This document shows, piece after piece, positions 1-8,737 of a stretch of DNA of 48,698 nt. Both the position numbers and the translations under genes were made by a program. A model generated the notes under the pieces. That model was not told where the DNA came from and did not search any database. It saw nothing but the letters and a program-made list of their open reading frames with translations. The stretch is from Bacteroidales bacterium (GTDB taxonomy: Bacteria > Bacteroidota > Bacteroidia > Bacteroidales > UBA932), in the NCBI GenBank assembly GCA_016295455.1, contig JAEDLE010000010.1, positions 1 through 48,698 of the forward strand. Direction: 5' to 3'. Each line of letters begins with the position of its first letter. Within the stretch, counting starts at the first letter, position 1.

Positions 1-60
1 TCGTAGCGGAGCTTTAGGATTATTCGACAGCAGGATTCAACAATAGGATTCAGCAACAGG

Positions 61-90
61 CAGGCCGGCAAATATTGATTTGCCGGCCTG
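61..90. terminator. Strong hairpin downstream of the aminotransferase gene
   Basis: A perfect 12-bp inverted repeat (61-72 against 79-90) with a 6-base loop lies about 30 bases past the stop of the minus-strand aminotransferase gene. Neither strand has a clean T-run after the stem, so it may be a weak terminator or an mRNA 3'-end stabiliser. The bases before it (about 10-60) carry degenerate copies of AGGATTC but no gene. Confidence 0.45.
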
Positions 91-121
91 TACGTTGTGT
101 TGTGGCTCCTCCGGAGCGTTG

Positions 122-1360
122 CTATCTTGCGTTATACTCCTCCAGGGCCTTTGCCAAAACCTTGAGTGCGCGTGCAAGGTCTTCGGTTTTTAGGACATAA
201 GCCAGACGTGCCTGGTTTCGGCCCATGCCAGGGGTGGAATAGAAACCGGCGGCAGGAGCCATCATTATGGTCTCACCCCTGTATGGACGTCCCTGAGCAT
301 CCACGCCGGGATCCACTTCGTCCCTGTAGCAGAAATCAGTCAGACACCATTTGCAGAAATCCTCGGCATCTTCCACAGGCAGTGAAGCGATGGTATAGAA
401 GGCGCCCTGTGGCTGAGGGGAGTAGACTCCGGGAATGGCATTTAGACCTCTGATGAAAAAATCACGGCGTTCGCGATACTCCTCGAAGACTTCCCTGGCG
501 TAATCCTCGGTCCCTTCTATGGATGCTTCGGCGACTATCTGTCCGAGGAGCGGAGGGCTTAACCTTGCCTGACAGAATTTCATCAATATCTGGCGCAGCC
601 TCTCGTTCTTCGTCACTATCGCTCCGATACGTATACCACACTCGGAATATCTCTTCGACATCGAGTCAACCATCACAACGTTCTGCTCTATTCCCTTCAG
701 ATGCATCGCTGAGACATATTCCCTTCCGCTGAAGTTGAAGTCGCTGTACACCTCGTCAGCAATCAGGAATATGTCGTTCCTCATTGTAAGCTGCCTGATT
801 TTCTCCATCTCTTCGGGGGAGTAGATATATCCCGTAGGGTTGTTCGGGTTGCATATGAGGAGAGCCTTGGTCTTCGGTCCTATGAGTTTCTCGATTTCCT
901 CGACAGGAGGAAGTGCAAATCCGTCCTCTATCCTCGTTGTCACAGGCTTTACCACAGCACCCGCAAGCATCGAGAAGGATATGTAGTTGGCATATGCAGG
1001 TTCAGTTATGATGACCTCGTCTCCCGGGTTGAGCACAGCCATGAAAGTGAAGAGCACTGCCTCGGAACCTCCGGTGGTGACTATGATCTCGTCAGGGTTC
1101 ACATCTATGCCGTGGCGGCGGTAGAAACCGGACATCTTCTCCCTGAGAGAGGCTATGCCCTGGCTCGGACTGTATTCAAGTGTTTCCCTTGCAATGTTTC
1201 TGACGGCATCTATCGCCTTCTTTGGAGTGGGAAGGTCAGGCTGACCGATGTTCAGGTGATAGATCTTTATTCCTTCTGCCGCAGCTTTGGCTGCCATGGG
1301 AGCCAGTTTCCTGATCGGAGAGGATGGAATGGTCTCTCCTCTGGTAGAAAAACTCTTCAT
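122..1360 (-). CDS. PLP-dependent aminotransferase, class I/II (aspartate aminotransferase-like)
   Basis: A 412-residue fold-type I aminotransferase. Visible signatures are NPNNPTG at residues 171-177, ADEVYSDF around 201-208 with the Asp that contacts the PLP ring nitrogen, and DSMSKRYS with the probable Schiff-base lysine K236. The N-terminal IYHLNIGQPDLPTP is typical of AspC-type subfamily I enzymes. The length is normal. Substrate cannot be fixed from sequence; aspartate, aromatic amino acids or alanine are all possible. The gene stands alone, is divergent from sppA, and has a consensus Bacteroidetes -7 element about 70 bases upstream. It is predicted to be a soluble cytoplasmic enzyme. 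Confidence 0.9.
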   Translation of the reverse strand: MKSFSTRGETIPSSPIRKLAPMAAKAAAEGIKIYHLNIGQPDLPTPKKAIDAVRNIARETLEYSPSQGIASLREKMSGFYRRHGIDVNPDEIIVTTGGSEAVLFTFMAVLNPGDEVIITEPAYANYISFSMLAGAVVKPVTTRIEDGFALPPVEEIEKLIGPKTKALLICNPNNPTGYIYSPEEMEKIRQLTMRNDIFLIADEVYSDFNFSGREYVSAMHLKGIEQNVVMVDSMSKRYSECGIRIGAIVTKNERLRQILMKFCQARLSPPLLGQIVAEASIEGTEDYAREVFEEYRERRDFFIRGLNAIPGVYSPQPQGAFYTIASLPVEDAEDFCKWCLTDFCYRDEVDPGVDAQGRPYRGETIMMAPAAGFYSTPGMGRNQARLAYVLKTEDLARALKVLAKALEEYNAR

Positions 1361-1427
1361 TTTGTCTCGGTTATTGGTGTGATCTGTTGCGCGGGAAACC
1401 GTGTGGTTCAGAGATTTCCGTACCCGG

Positions 1428-1435
1428 CAAATATA
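1428..1435 (-). promoter_or_regulatory. Promoter -7 element of the aminotransferase gene
   Basis: The minus strand reads TATATTTG, a perfect match to the Bacteroidetes TAnnTTTG element. It predicts a leader of about 60 bases. No clear -33 TTTG is present at the usual spacing. Confidence 0.55.
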
Positions 1436-1518
1436 ATAATTTTATGAATATATGCATAACTCTTTCCCATTTAGATTCTAAATTACACATTTTTCCTGCA
1501 ATCTTCAACAAATAATGC

Positions 1519-1526
1519 GATATTTG
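1519..1526 (+). promoter_or_regulatory. Probable promoter -7 element of sppA
   Basis: GATATTTG matches TAnnTTTG at all specified positions but the first, and lies 24 bases before the sppA start. The surrounding TGCGATATTTGC is repeated exactly at 26655-26666, upstream of the FKBP gene. Confidence 0.45.
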
Positions 1527-1549
1527 CCTGATACCAACTTTATTTGAGA

Positions 1550-3334
1550 ATGAAAAGTTTTCCGAAGACAGTGCTTGCCGTGATGTGCGGCATTCTTGTG
1601 ATGAACATCCTTGGGATACTCATCTTCTTCATGATATTCGGTGCCTTTCTTTCGGCTGGGGACACCGCTCCTGTGCTACCGCGTTCGGGAGTGCTGAGGA
1701 TGGACATGTCCGCAATGACCGTGGTTGAAAGGCCTTCCGCAGAATCGGAATTCCAGTCCTTATTCGGCGGTTCAGTTTCCCAGGTCGGCCTGTGGGAGCT
1801 CGTACAGTCGATAGATGCCGCCGCTGCCGACCCGTCAGTAAGCTATATCTACCTCAAACCGGAAGGCGGCTCCACCTCCGTTGCACACCTTGAGGAAATC
1901 CGCAAGGCCCTCTCCAGGTTCAGGGAGAGCGGCAAGCCGGTCATTTCCTTCATCGAGAATCCGGATACCCGCTCATATTACCTTGCGAGCGTGGCGGACA
2001 AGGTCTATATGTCCTCCAACTCCGGCGCCACACCTATGATAGTCGGTGTCGGAACCCAGCTCTTCTTCCTGAAGGACCTCCTCGACAAACTCGGAGTCAA
2101 CGTCCAGCTGATCAGGCACGGCAAATACAAGTCCGCGGGCGAGATGTACGTGCGCAGTTCCGCCAGTGCCGAGAACCTCGAGCAGAACCAGGCCATGGTC
2201 AACTCCATCTGGAACAGCCTCGCGGATGAAATCTGTGAAAGCCGCGGAATGGACGTCGCCACCCTCAGCGGACTCATCGACAATCTCAGCCTCAACGATG
2301 CTTCCGATATGCTTGAATATGACCTCGTGGATTCCGTGCTCGACCGCAATGAACTCCGTGAGAAACTCGCCGCCCTCGCGATGGTGCCTTCGTTCAAGGA
2401 ACTCAGCTTCATCCCCATGCAGGATTACGTCAAGGTAAAGGGCGTGCAGAACATAGCCGCAAAGGACCAGATAGCTGTCGTATATGCTGACGGCGAGATA
2501 GTTGACGGATACGGCACCGGCAACGTTGCAGGAGACCTCTTCGCTTCCGAAATCGCCAAGATCAGGGAGGATGAAAGTGTCAAGGCAGTGGTGCTCAGGG
2601 TTTCCTCTCCGGGCGGAAGCGTGGTGGCGTCAGACAAGATCAGGACCGAACTGGAACTGCTTGCCGGCAGCAAGCCTCTGATAGCCTCCTACGGAGACTA
2701 CGCCGCTTCCGGCGGATACTGGATTTCAGCGGGTTGTGACAGGATATTCTCCGACAGGACCACCCTCACCGGCTCCATCGGATGTTTCAGCATGATACCG
2801 GACTTCAGCGCTACAGCGGACAAGGTCCTCCATATAGGAGTGACCACCGTAGGCTCAAGCCGCCATACCGGCATGTATTCCGGAATGGGCCCGCTCGACA
2901 GGGAAGAGACGGCATATATGCAGAAGTCCGTCGAAAACATATATGACCGTTTCATCTCAGTCGTTGCCGAAGGCAGGAATCTGGAGGAGGATTATGTGGA
3001 CTCTATAGGGCAGGGCAGAGTATGGACCGGAGCTGACGCCCTGGGCATAAATCTCGTGGACGAGACCGGAACCCTCAGGGATGCGGTCATCTATGCCGCA
3101 ATGTGCGCCAGTGACGGTGACCCGGACCTCTCCAAGTGGAACATACAGGCCTATCCGAAGCCGCTCTCCCTCATGGAGAGCCTGATGGAATCATTCGGCA
3201 GCGGTTCGGATGCGCTCAATGACGTCTTCGAAGGTACCGCATTCGAGAACTTCGCAAGGGCGTTTTCCGGATGGAGCCATGACAAGTCCGAACACTTCTA
3301 TGCAAGAATGCCTTACGGGATCGTGATCCGGTAA
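1550..3334 (+). CDS. sppA: Signal peptide peptidase SppA, long (67K) type
   Basis: A 594-residue membrane-anchored serine protease that degrades cleaved signal peptides at the periplasmic face. One N-terminal transmembrane segment (about residues 8-35) is followed by two tandem protease-like domains, as in the E. coli long form. The catalytic dyad is visible: Lys in the N-terminal half (HGKYKSAGE, about K194) and Ser in the C-terminal half (GDYAASGGYW, about S387). SSPGGSV around 352-358 is a further family motif. An in-frame TTG lies two codons upstream, but the ATG at 1550 is preferred. The stop codon sits inside a long inverted repeat (3310-3337). Confidence 0.93.
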   Translation: MKSFPKTVLAVMCGILVMNILGILIFFMIFGAFLSAGDTAPVLPRSGVLRMDMSAMTVVERPSAESEFQSLFGGSVSQVGLWELVQSIDAAAADPSVSYIYLKPEGGSTSVAHLEEIRKALSRFRESGKPVISFIENPDTRSYYLASVADKVYMSSNSGATPMIVGVGTQLFFLKDLLDKLGVNVQLIRHGKYKSAGEMYVRSSASAENLEQNQAMVNSIWNSLADEICESRGMDVATLSGLIDNLSLNDASDMLEYDLVDSVLDRNELREKLAALAMVPSFKELSFIPMQDYVKVKGVQNIAAKDQIAVVYADGEIVDGYGTGNVAGDLFASEIAKIREDESVKAVVLRVSSPGGSVVASDKIRTELELLAGSKPLIASYGDYAASGGYWISAGCDRIFSDRTTLTGSIGCFSMIPDFSATADKVLHIGVTTVGSSRHTGMYSGMGPLDREETAYMQKSVENIYDRFISVVAEGRNLEEDYVDSIGQGRVWTGADALGINLVDETGTLRDAVIYAAMCASDGDPDLSKWNIQAYPKPLSLMESLMESFGSGSDALNDVFEGTAFENFARAFSGWSHDKSEHFYARMPYGIVIR

Positions 3335-3337
3335 GGC
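3310..3337. terminator. Inverted repeat overlapping the sppA stop codon
   Basis: GCCTTAC (3310-3316) pairs with GTAAGGC (3331-3337), and inside that GGATC (3318-3322) pairs with GATCC (3325-3329), with one G-G mismatch between the two stems. The sppA stop codon TAA lies in the right arm. No T-run follows on either strand. It sits between convergent sppA and the TonB-like gene and is best read as a shared, atypical transcript end. Confidence 0.4.
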
Positions 3338-3377
3338 ATATTCAAGGCTTGTTCTTATTTACAGCATCGTCTGCCGG

Positions 3378-4118
3378 TTATCTCTTCTGAGGGATGAACT
3401 GGTAGACGATGTCTCCGTTCTGGCGGGCGGGAGCTTTCGGATCGGCGGAGAATCTGGACTGTTTCGCGGCGATGAGGGCATATTCCCTGAGGCAGCTGTC
3501 GTCCGAAGATCCGCTGTCCTGGACCTTCGCTCCTGTCACCCTGCCGGAATTGTCCACGCTTATCAGCACCACCACTATGCCTCCGCCATAGCAGCGGTAT
3601 GCCGGTATGCTCAGATGGCTTGCCTTGCGCCCGCCCAGATCATATGACACCACCGAAGGTCCCGAATACTCCTTCGCCTTCCCTTCTTCAGCCTTCTTCT
3701 TCTTCTCCGGGGATATGTCGACGTAGTCTTCGTCTGCCTGTTCCGCAGTGTATCCCTCCCTGAGTTCCCTGGCGAGCTTGTCGGCATCCTCGTAGAGCTT
3801 CTGGGCATCGGTGCCGCGGTCGTCCTTGAGGGAGGACCTGTCCACCGCCATATTCCTTGCGGAAGGGGAGACCCTGCCGGCTATCATGTCTTCTATCCTC
3901 TTGTCTATCAGCTCGTCGAAAGCATCTTTCTCTTCCTGAAGACGCTGCTCTTCGGCCTTTTTCTCCAGGGCTTCCTCGCGGCTGAAGTCAATCACGAAAC
4001 TCTCACCCCTGCGGATCTGCGCGCTGACGGAGCTGAGCAGTAAAACGACAATCACCGTGAGATGTATGATCACGGTGATGTACAGTCCTGCCTTGTCTTC
4101 TCCGCTGAGTCTTGGCAT
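3378..4118 (-). CDS. TonB-like energy transducer protein
   Basis: A 246-residue protein with a short cytoplasmic N-terminus, one transmembrane helix (about residues 12-33), a long charged Lys/Glu-rich periplasmic section (about 46-155), and a small C-terminal domain. That domain (GGGIVVVLISVDNSGRVTGAKVQDSG through YQFIPQKR) has the beta-strand pattern of TonB C-termini. It would transmit proton-motive force to outer-membrane receptors. It follows udk by 4 bases and is last in an asnS-udk-tonB run, about 2 kb from the ExbB/ExbD genes on the same strand. TolA-like function is an alternative. Confidence 0.7.
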   Translation of the reverse strand: MPRLSGEDKAGLYITVIIHLTVIVVLLLSSVSAQIRRGESFVIDFSREEALEKKAEEQRLQEEKDAFDELIDKRIEDMIAGRVSPSARNMAVDRSSLKDDRGTDAQKLYEDADKLARELREGYTAEQADEDYVDISPEKKKKAEEGKAKEYSGPSVVSYDLGGRKASHLSIPAYRCYGGGIVVVLISVDNSGRVTGAKVQDSGSSDDSCLREYALIAAKQSRFSADPKAPARQNGDIVYQFIPQKR

Positions 4119-4122
4119 ATTC

Positions 4123-4737
4123 CTATTTGTTCCTGAAAGCCTGGTCTATGGTTGCGGATATCACGTCTATGGCGACCTTGTTGTGACCGCCCTGCGGGAT
4201 GATGATGTCGGCGTAGCGCTTGCTCGGTTCTATGAACTGCAGGTGCATGGGCTTGACCGTCCTCGAATAATGCTCGATGGCCGTCTCGACGCTTCTGCCC
4301 CTTTCGGCTATATCCCTGACTATGATTCTCATAAGCCTGTCATCGTCGTCCGCGTCCACGAAAATCTTTATGTCCATCTGCTCCCGGAGTTCCTTGCAGT
4401 TGAAGATGAGTATGCCCTCGATGATCACCACCTCGGCAGGCTCCACTCTCACGGTCTCGGTCTTCGAGCGGGAGCAGGTGATATAGGAATAGACAGGCTG
4501 TTCTATTGTCTTGCCCTGTTTGAGCTGCGCCACCTGGTCCTTCAGGAGGTCGAAGTCGATCGCGTCCGGATGGTCGAAATTGATCTTCTGCCTTTCCTCC
4601 ATTGGAAGATGGCTGGAATCCTTGTAATAGGAATCCTGCGGAATGACTACCACGTTGCCTTTCAGCTTCTTCTGTATCGATCTTACGACGGTAGTCTTTC
4701 CTGAACCTGAACCGCCTGCTATACCTATGACCAGCAT
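4123..4737 (-). CDS. udk: Uridine kinase
   Basis: A 204-residue cytoplasmic nucleoside kinase of the pyrimidine salvage pathway (uridine/cytidine to UMP/CMP). The P-loop GIAGGSGSGKTT lies at the extreme N-terminus, followed by DSYYKD, NFDHPDAIDFDLL and a QPVYSY segment typical of uridine kinases. The longer open frame upstream overlaps asnS and has no similarity to the family, so the ATG at 4737 just before LVIGIAGG is used. It lies 11 bases after the asnS stop. Confidence 0.92.
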   Translation of the reverse strand: MLVIGIAGGSGSGKTTVVRSIQKKLKGNVVVIPQDSYYKDSSHLPMEERQKINFDHPDAIDFDLLKDQVAQLKQGKTIEQPVYSYITCSRSKTETVRVEPAEVVIIEGILIFNCKELREQMDIKIFVDADDDDRLMRIIVRDIAERGRSVETAIEHYSRTVKPMHLQFIEPSKRYADIIIPQGGHNKVAIDVISATIDQAFRNK

Positions 4738-4748
4738 GTGTCTCTCTG

Positions 4749-6155
4749 TTAGAATTCTGCGTTCTTCGGAGTCCTTGGGAAAGGAATCACGTCCCTGATG
4801 TTGCTCATTCCGGTCACGAACAGGAGCAGACGCTCGAATCCGAGTCCGAATCCGCTGTGAGGCACTGTACCGAACCTTCTGGTGTCGATGTACCACTCCA
4901 GGTTCTTCCTGCTCATACCGAGCTCGTTGATCCTGTTCTCAAGCTTCTCGAGCGAAGCTTCCCTCTCGGAACCTCCGATGATTTCGCCTATCTTAGGGAA
5001 GAGCACGTCCATTGCCCTCACGGTCTTGCCGTTGTCATCCTGCTTCATGTAGAAGGCCTTGATTTCCTTAGGATAACCGGTAAGGATGACCGGCTTCCTG
5101 AAATGCTTCTCCACGAGATATCTCTCGTGCTCGCTCTGCAGGTCGACGCCCCAATATACAGGGTATTCGAACTGGACACCGTTTGATACAGCCTCCTCAA
5201 GTATCTTGATTCCTTCGGTGTACTCCAGCCTTACGAATTCGGTCTGACATACGCCACGCAGCCTGTCGATCAGCTCAGGGTCATATTTGTCGTTGAGGAA
5301 ACGCACATCGTCGATGCAGTTCTCAAGCGCATATGACACCAGATACTTGATGAATTCCTCCGCGAGGTCCATGTTGTCCTTGATGTCGTAGAATGCCATT
5401 TCAGGCTCTATCATCCAGAACTCGGCAAGGTGGCGTGGAGTGTTGGAGTTCTCCGCCCTGAAGGTAGGTCCGAAAGTGTAGATCTCACCGAGCGCCGTTG
5501 CACCGAGCTCGCCTTCGAGCTGGCCGCTCACGGTCAGGCTGGTCTGCTTTCCGAAGAAGTCCCCGGAGTAGTCGATCTCACCCTTCTTGGTACGGGGGAG
5601 TTCCTTTTCGAGGTCATAGGTGGTAACCTGGAACATCTGCCCTGCTCCCTCGCAGTCCGATTCGGTGATGAGCGGGGTGTTCAGATAGACGAAACCCTTG
5701 TCATTGAAGAATTTGTGGATGGCGAACGCCATGGCGTGACGTATCCTGAGCACGGCTCCGAAGGTGTTGGTCCTCATCCTCATGTGGGCCACGGTCCTGA
5801 GATACTCCAGCGAAGTGTCCTTTTTCTGGAGAGGATAGCGCATCGGGTCGCACTCTCCGTAAATCTCGATTTCCTTTGCCTGGATTTCCACGCGCTGTCC
5901 GCTGCCCACGGATTCCACGAGCGAGCCGCGGACCGCCAGGCTGGCACCTGTGCTGATCCTCTTGAGTATGTCCTCGCTGATGACGGTGGTGTCGGCAACT
6001 ATCTGTATGCTGTTCACGGTTGAACCGTCATTCAGAGCTATGAATTTCACCTGCTTGTTTCCTCTCTTGGTCCTGACCCAGCCTTTGGCGAGCACCTCCG
6101 TTCCCGGTTCCATTCCAAGGAGTTCCTTTACCTTGATTCTGCGTATGGTTTCCAT
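4749..6155 (-). CDS. asnS: Asparagine--tRNA ligase
   Basis: A 468-residue class II aminoacyl-tRNA synthetase. An N-terminal OB-fold anticodon-binding domain (about 1-120) is followed by the catalytic domain with motif 2 (FRAENSNTPRHLAEFWMIEPE) and motif 3 (GLGFERLLLFVTGMSNIRDVIPFPRTP). A longer frame begins at 6185, but that codon lies inside the TAnnTTTG promoter element (6183-6190), so translation must start downstream. The ATG at 6155 gives the family N-terminus METIRRIKV. It is first in a probable asnS-udk-tonB operon. Confidence 0.96.
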   Translation of the reverse strand: METIRRIKVKELLGMEPGTEVLAKGWVRTKRGNKQVKFIALNDGSTVNSIQIVADTTVISEDILKRISTGASLAVRGSLVESVGSGQRVEIQAKEIEIYGECDPMRYPLQKKDTSLEYLRTVAHMRMRTNTFGAVLRIRHAMAFAIHKFFNDKGFVYLNTPLITESDCEGAGQMFQVTTYDLEKELPRTKKGEIDYSGDFFGKQTSLTVSGQLEGELGATALGEIYTFGPTFRAENSNTPRHLAEFWMIEPEMAFYDIKDNMDLAEEFIKYLVSYALENCIDDVRFLNDKYDPELIDRLRGVCQTEFVRLEYTEGIKILEEAVSNGVQFEYPVYWGVDLQSEHERYLVEKHFRKPVILTGYPKEIKAFYMKQDDNGKTVRAMDVLFPKIGEIIGGSEREASLEKLENRINELGMSRKNLEWYIDTRRFGTVPHSGFGLGFERLLLFVTGMSNIRDVIPFPRTPKNAEF

Positions 6156-6182
6156 AATGATATACTTTCTTTTCAAACCCTG

Positions 6183-6190
6183 CAAATATA
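6183..6190 (-). promoter_or_regulatory. Promoter -7 element of asnS
   Basis: TATATTTG on the minus strand is a perfect TAnnTTTG. It gives a leader of about 20-25 bases to the ATG at 6155 and rules out the longer in-frame start at 6185. Confidence 0.6.
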
Positions 6191-6238
6191 AACAAATTCT
6201 TCCAAATGCGTCCTCGGGCAGCCTTATATATCACAACG

Positions 6239-6282
6239 AAAAAGGGTGACTGTCAAGTCTTACGACCCTTCAGTCACCCTTT
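6239..6282 (-). terminator. Intrinsic terminator of the exbB-exbD operon
   Basis: A perfect 12-bp stem (6241-6252 with 6271-6282) and 18-base loop lies 21 bases past the last exbD stop. On the minus strand the stem is followed by a run of five T. It separates this operon from the asnS promoter just beyond. Confidence 0.8.
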
Positions 6283-6303
6283 CAGGATTATGTGCAAGCA
6301 GAA

Positions 6304-6771
6304 TTACTCTGCCCTTCTTGCCTGGTACATGATCTTAAGCGCGGAGCATCTTCTCAGCTCCTGCTTGACATCGGTAATGATACCCATTCTGACATCCATG
6401 TCACCTTTGATGACGGTTGTCATCCACTGTCTGTCAGCCTCGCTCATAGCGTCGCGTTCTGCAGCGATAAAGTCACGGATATCCTCAGTAGTCTTGAAAG
6501 AGTCGTTGAGCTGGATACGCGCGTCGGTACCGTACTGAGCCTGATAGGTTCTGGTAGGGGAACCGATGTTGATGTATGAAGCAAGGTCCTTCCTCTCGAG
6601 TTTCACTACTTCTGAAGCCTCAGGAAGTTTTACGAGGACCTTGTTCTCAGTCTCTCTCATCTGAGTTGTCACCATGAAGAAGAACAGAAGCATGAAGACG
6701 ATATCCGAAAGAGAACCTGAGCTGATTGCAGGAACGTCCTTCTTTGAATTACTTCCACCGAATTTTGACAT
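6304..6771 (-). CDS. exbD: ExbD/TolR biopolymer transport protein (second copy)
   Basis: A 155-residue inner-membrane protein with one N-terminal transmembrane helix (about 18-40). It carries the ExbD Asp in SGSLSDIVFMLLFFFMVTT, the residue known to take part in proton movement, then a small periplasmic domain. It follows a longer ExbD paralogue by 15 bases, and the two share the N-terminal Lys-Lys-x-Pro-Ala-Ile-x-Ser pattern. It is last in the exbB operon and directly before its terminator. Confidence 0.9.
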   Translation of the reverse strand: MSKFGGSNSKKDVPAISSGSLSDIVFMLLFFFMVTTQMRETENKVLVKLPEASEVVKLERKDLASYINIGSPTRTYQAQYGTDARIQLNDSFKTTEDIRDFIAAERDAMSEADRQWMTTVIKGDMDVRMGIITDVKQELRRCSALKIMYQARRAE

Positions 6772-6786
6772 TTCTATTCCTCCTTA

Positions 6787-7365
6787 TTACTTTTTAGCTA
6801 CATCCTTTGGTTCAGCCTCGGATATGTTCTGCGGCACTGCCTTCTTCACGATATCCTGCTGTTCCTCGGTAAGACCGTTGAAAGACCTTCCATACTTGGA
6901 CCTTGCGAACTCGTCACGGAGTTCGTTCACAGCCTTCACGAGTTCGTTCTGAACTGCGATGTAGGCCCTGTAGCTGGTACCGCGGTCATTCTGGAGTGAA
7001 ATCACACCCTGTGAAACCGGGCAGGTACCGTATCCCTCGATCTCGATTTCCTTCTTCTCAGGGAGATTAGGGTCGTTGAGAGGGTTGGTAAGGAATTCCT
7101 TGATCTTGTCTTTCAGCTGGCTAATGTCGATCGCTTCGCTGCCGGCAAGAATCCTGTCGGCGGAATTAATCCTCACAACGATGATGTTGCGGCGGTTGAC
7201 TTTCTGGTCCTGAACCTGCTGGTCCGCACTCGGCATAGGCGGGAGACGGCGCTGAAGACCTGTCTGCGAACCCATGGTTGTGGTCATAAGGAAGTAGCAG
7301 AGCAGGAGGAAAGCGATGTCCGCCGTGGAGCTGGAGTTGATCGCAGGTGTTTTCTTTTTAGCCAT
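6787..7365 (-). CDS. exbD: ExbD/TolR biopolymer transport protein (first, longer copy)
   Basis: A 192-residue ExbD-family protein with a single transmembrane segment near residues 12-32 holding the conserved Asp (SSTADIAFLLLCYFLMTT). The periplasmic part is about 160 residues, longer than its neighbour's, and includes a segment (about 95-125) absent from the shorter copy. The C-terminus is Lys/Glu-rich. Two unequal ExbD proteins next to one ExbB is usual in Bacteroidales and suggests a mixed ExbD dimer in the motor complex, which is inference. Confidence 0.9.
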   Translation of the reverse strand: MAKKKTPAINSSSTADIAFLLLCYFLMTTTMGSQTGLQRRLPPMPSADQQVQDQKVNRRNIIVVRINSADRILAGSEAIDISQLKDKIKEFLTNPLNDPNLPEKKEIEIEGYGTCPVSQGVISLQNDRGTSYRAYIAVQNELVKAVNELRDEFARSKYGRSFNGLTEEQQDIVKKAVPQNISEAEPKDVAKK

Positions 7366-7376
7366 AGAAAGATACT

Positions 7377-7814
7377 TTATTTATTGCGTACTGTTCCAAG
7401 AATCTCTCCGAAGACGATGGCGAGTATCGCAAGACCGCCGGTGAGATATGTGAGGTTCAAAACAGTGTCGGTGAGCTTGAGTGTGGTTGCTGATGGCTGC
7501 TCGGTGGTGAGGTTGAGTGCAGGAGCGCCTGCGGAAACCAGATAAACCACGAAGCATACTGCAGCTATTGCGACAACACCTGCAAGAAGCTTGATGAGGC
7601 TCTTAGGGTTGTTCATTGCAGCAATCACGATGCCCACGACAACAACGCATGCGAGGGCGATGCCCAGCATGGCGTATGCCCAGTAGAGGAGCGGATCCAC
7701 GGTACCGTTGTCCATCGCAGGAGAGTCAGGATAACCCTTGACGAATCCGAGCGCGAGGATAACGACGCTGACGAGGATCAGCACCCACATGAACATCTTG
7801 AAAAACTTGTTCAT
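7377..7814 (-). CDS. Small integral membrane protein of the ExbB-ExbD cluster
   Basis: A 145-residue protein with about four hydrophobic segments (roughly 5-25, 43-66, 73-97 and 115-140) and very short loops. No enzyme motif is visible. It lies between exbB (32 bases upstream) and the first exbD (11 bases downstream), so it is almost certainly co-transcribed with them. Function is unknown; an accessory membrane subunit of the ExbB/ExbD motor is a reasonable guess based only on position. Confidence 0.75.
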   Translation of the reverse strand: MNKFFKMFMWVLILVSVVILALGFVKGYPDSPAMDNGTVDPLLYWAYAMLGIALACVVVVGIVIAAMNNPKSLIKLLAGVVAIAAVCFVVYLVSAGAPALNLTTEQPSATTLKLTDTVLNLTYLTGGLAILAIVFGEILGTVRNK

Positions 7815-7846
7815 ATTAAATAATTTATGGGTTTACCGTGATATGA

Positions 7847-8617
7847 TTACTTCCTGTTGTACTTGGTGATGATATCCACGAGGGAGATAGAAGCGTCCTC
7901 CATGTCGATGGAGATGGAGTCGATCTTTGCGAGGATATAGTTGTAGAACACCTGGAGAATCATGGCAACGATAAGACCGCCGACGGTGGTGATGAGGGCG
8001 ACCTTCATACCTCCTGCAACGACGTTAGGAGAGATGTCACCTGCAGCCTGGATAGCGTCGAATGCGGCGATCATACCGATCACAGTACCGAGGAATCCGA
8101 GAGACGGAGCGATGGCGATGAAGAGGGAGATCCATGAAAGACCGTTCTCCATGTTGCTCATCTGCACTGAACCGTAAGAAACGATGGTCTTCTCTACGGT
8201 GTCGATACCCTGGTCATAACGGAGGAGTCCCTGGTAGAAGATGCTTGCTACAGGACCGCGGGTCTCGCGGCAAACGTCCTTTGCAGCCTCGATGCCACCG
8301 TTGTTGAGAGCCTCCTCGACCTTTGCGAGAAGCTTCTTGGTGTTGGTCTTTGCGAATGAGAGATAGAGGATGCGCTCGATAGCGAGTGCAAGACCGATGA
8401 TGAGACAGATGATGATGAGGGACATGAAGTCTGCACCACCTTCGATGAACTTGGTCTTGAGAGCCTGATGGAGAGGAACTTCCTCACCTGTACCCTTGAG
8501 GAGGTCAGCTGCGGTCATCTCGGTGGCCTCTGCAACCTGCTCATCCTGTGCAAATACCTTGTTTGCAGTTACGGCCATTACGCCGATTACTGCCAAAAAC
8601 ATGAAAAACTTTTTCAT
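7847..8617 (-). CDS. exbB: MotA/TolQ/ExbB proton channel family protein
   Basis: A 256-residue inner-membrane protein with an N-terminal signal sequence (about 1-23, ending VFAQ), then three transmembrane helices near 63-86, 160-185 and 205-228. The family signature is SLFIAIAPSLGFLGTVIGMI followed by the long third helix. With the two ExbD proteins it forms the proton-driven motor that powers TonB-dependent outer-membrane uptake. It is first of a four-gene operon. About 120 bases without a gene lie upstream, in which no clear promoter match was found. Confidence 0.93.
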   Translation of the reverse strand: MKKFFMFLAVIGVMAVTANKVFAQDEQVAEATEMTAADLLKGTGEEVPLHQALKTKFIEGGADFMSLIIICLIIGLALAIERILYLSFAKTNTKKLLAKVEEALNNGGIEAAKDVCRETRGPVASIFYQGLLRYDQGIDTVEKTIVSYGSVQMSNMENGLSWISLFIAIAPSLGFLGTVIGMIAAFDAIQAAGDISPNVVAGGMKVALITTVGGLIVAMILQVFYNYILAKIDSISIDMEDASISLVDIITKYNRK

Positions 8618-8737
8618 AATTGTTTTTGTGTGATTTGAAATAATATTGAAAAATGATTGATTCTGTCGTTCCTAACCTTTAGTGTTGCATATATGTAATT
8701 CGCCGCAATTTACTAAATAATTTTCAATAGGCAATAA

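Noticed and set aside
1..60. AGGATTC copies as a CRISPR or satellite
   Set aside because: Copies are short, degenerate and few, with no spacers of constant length.
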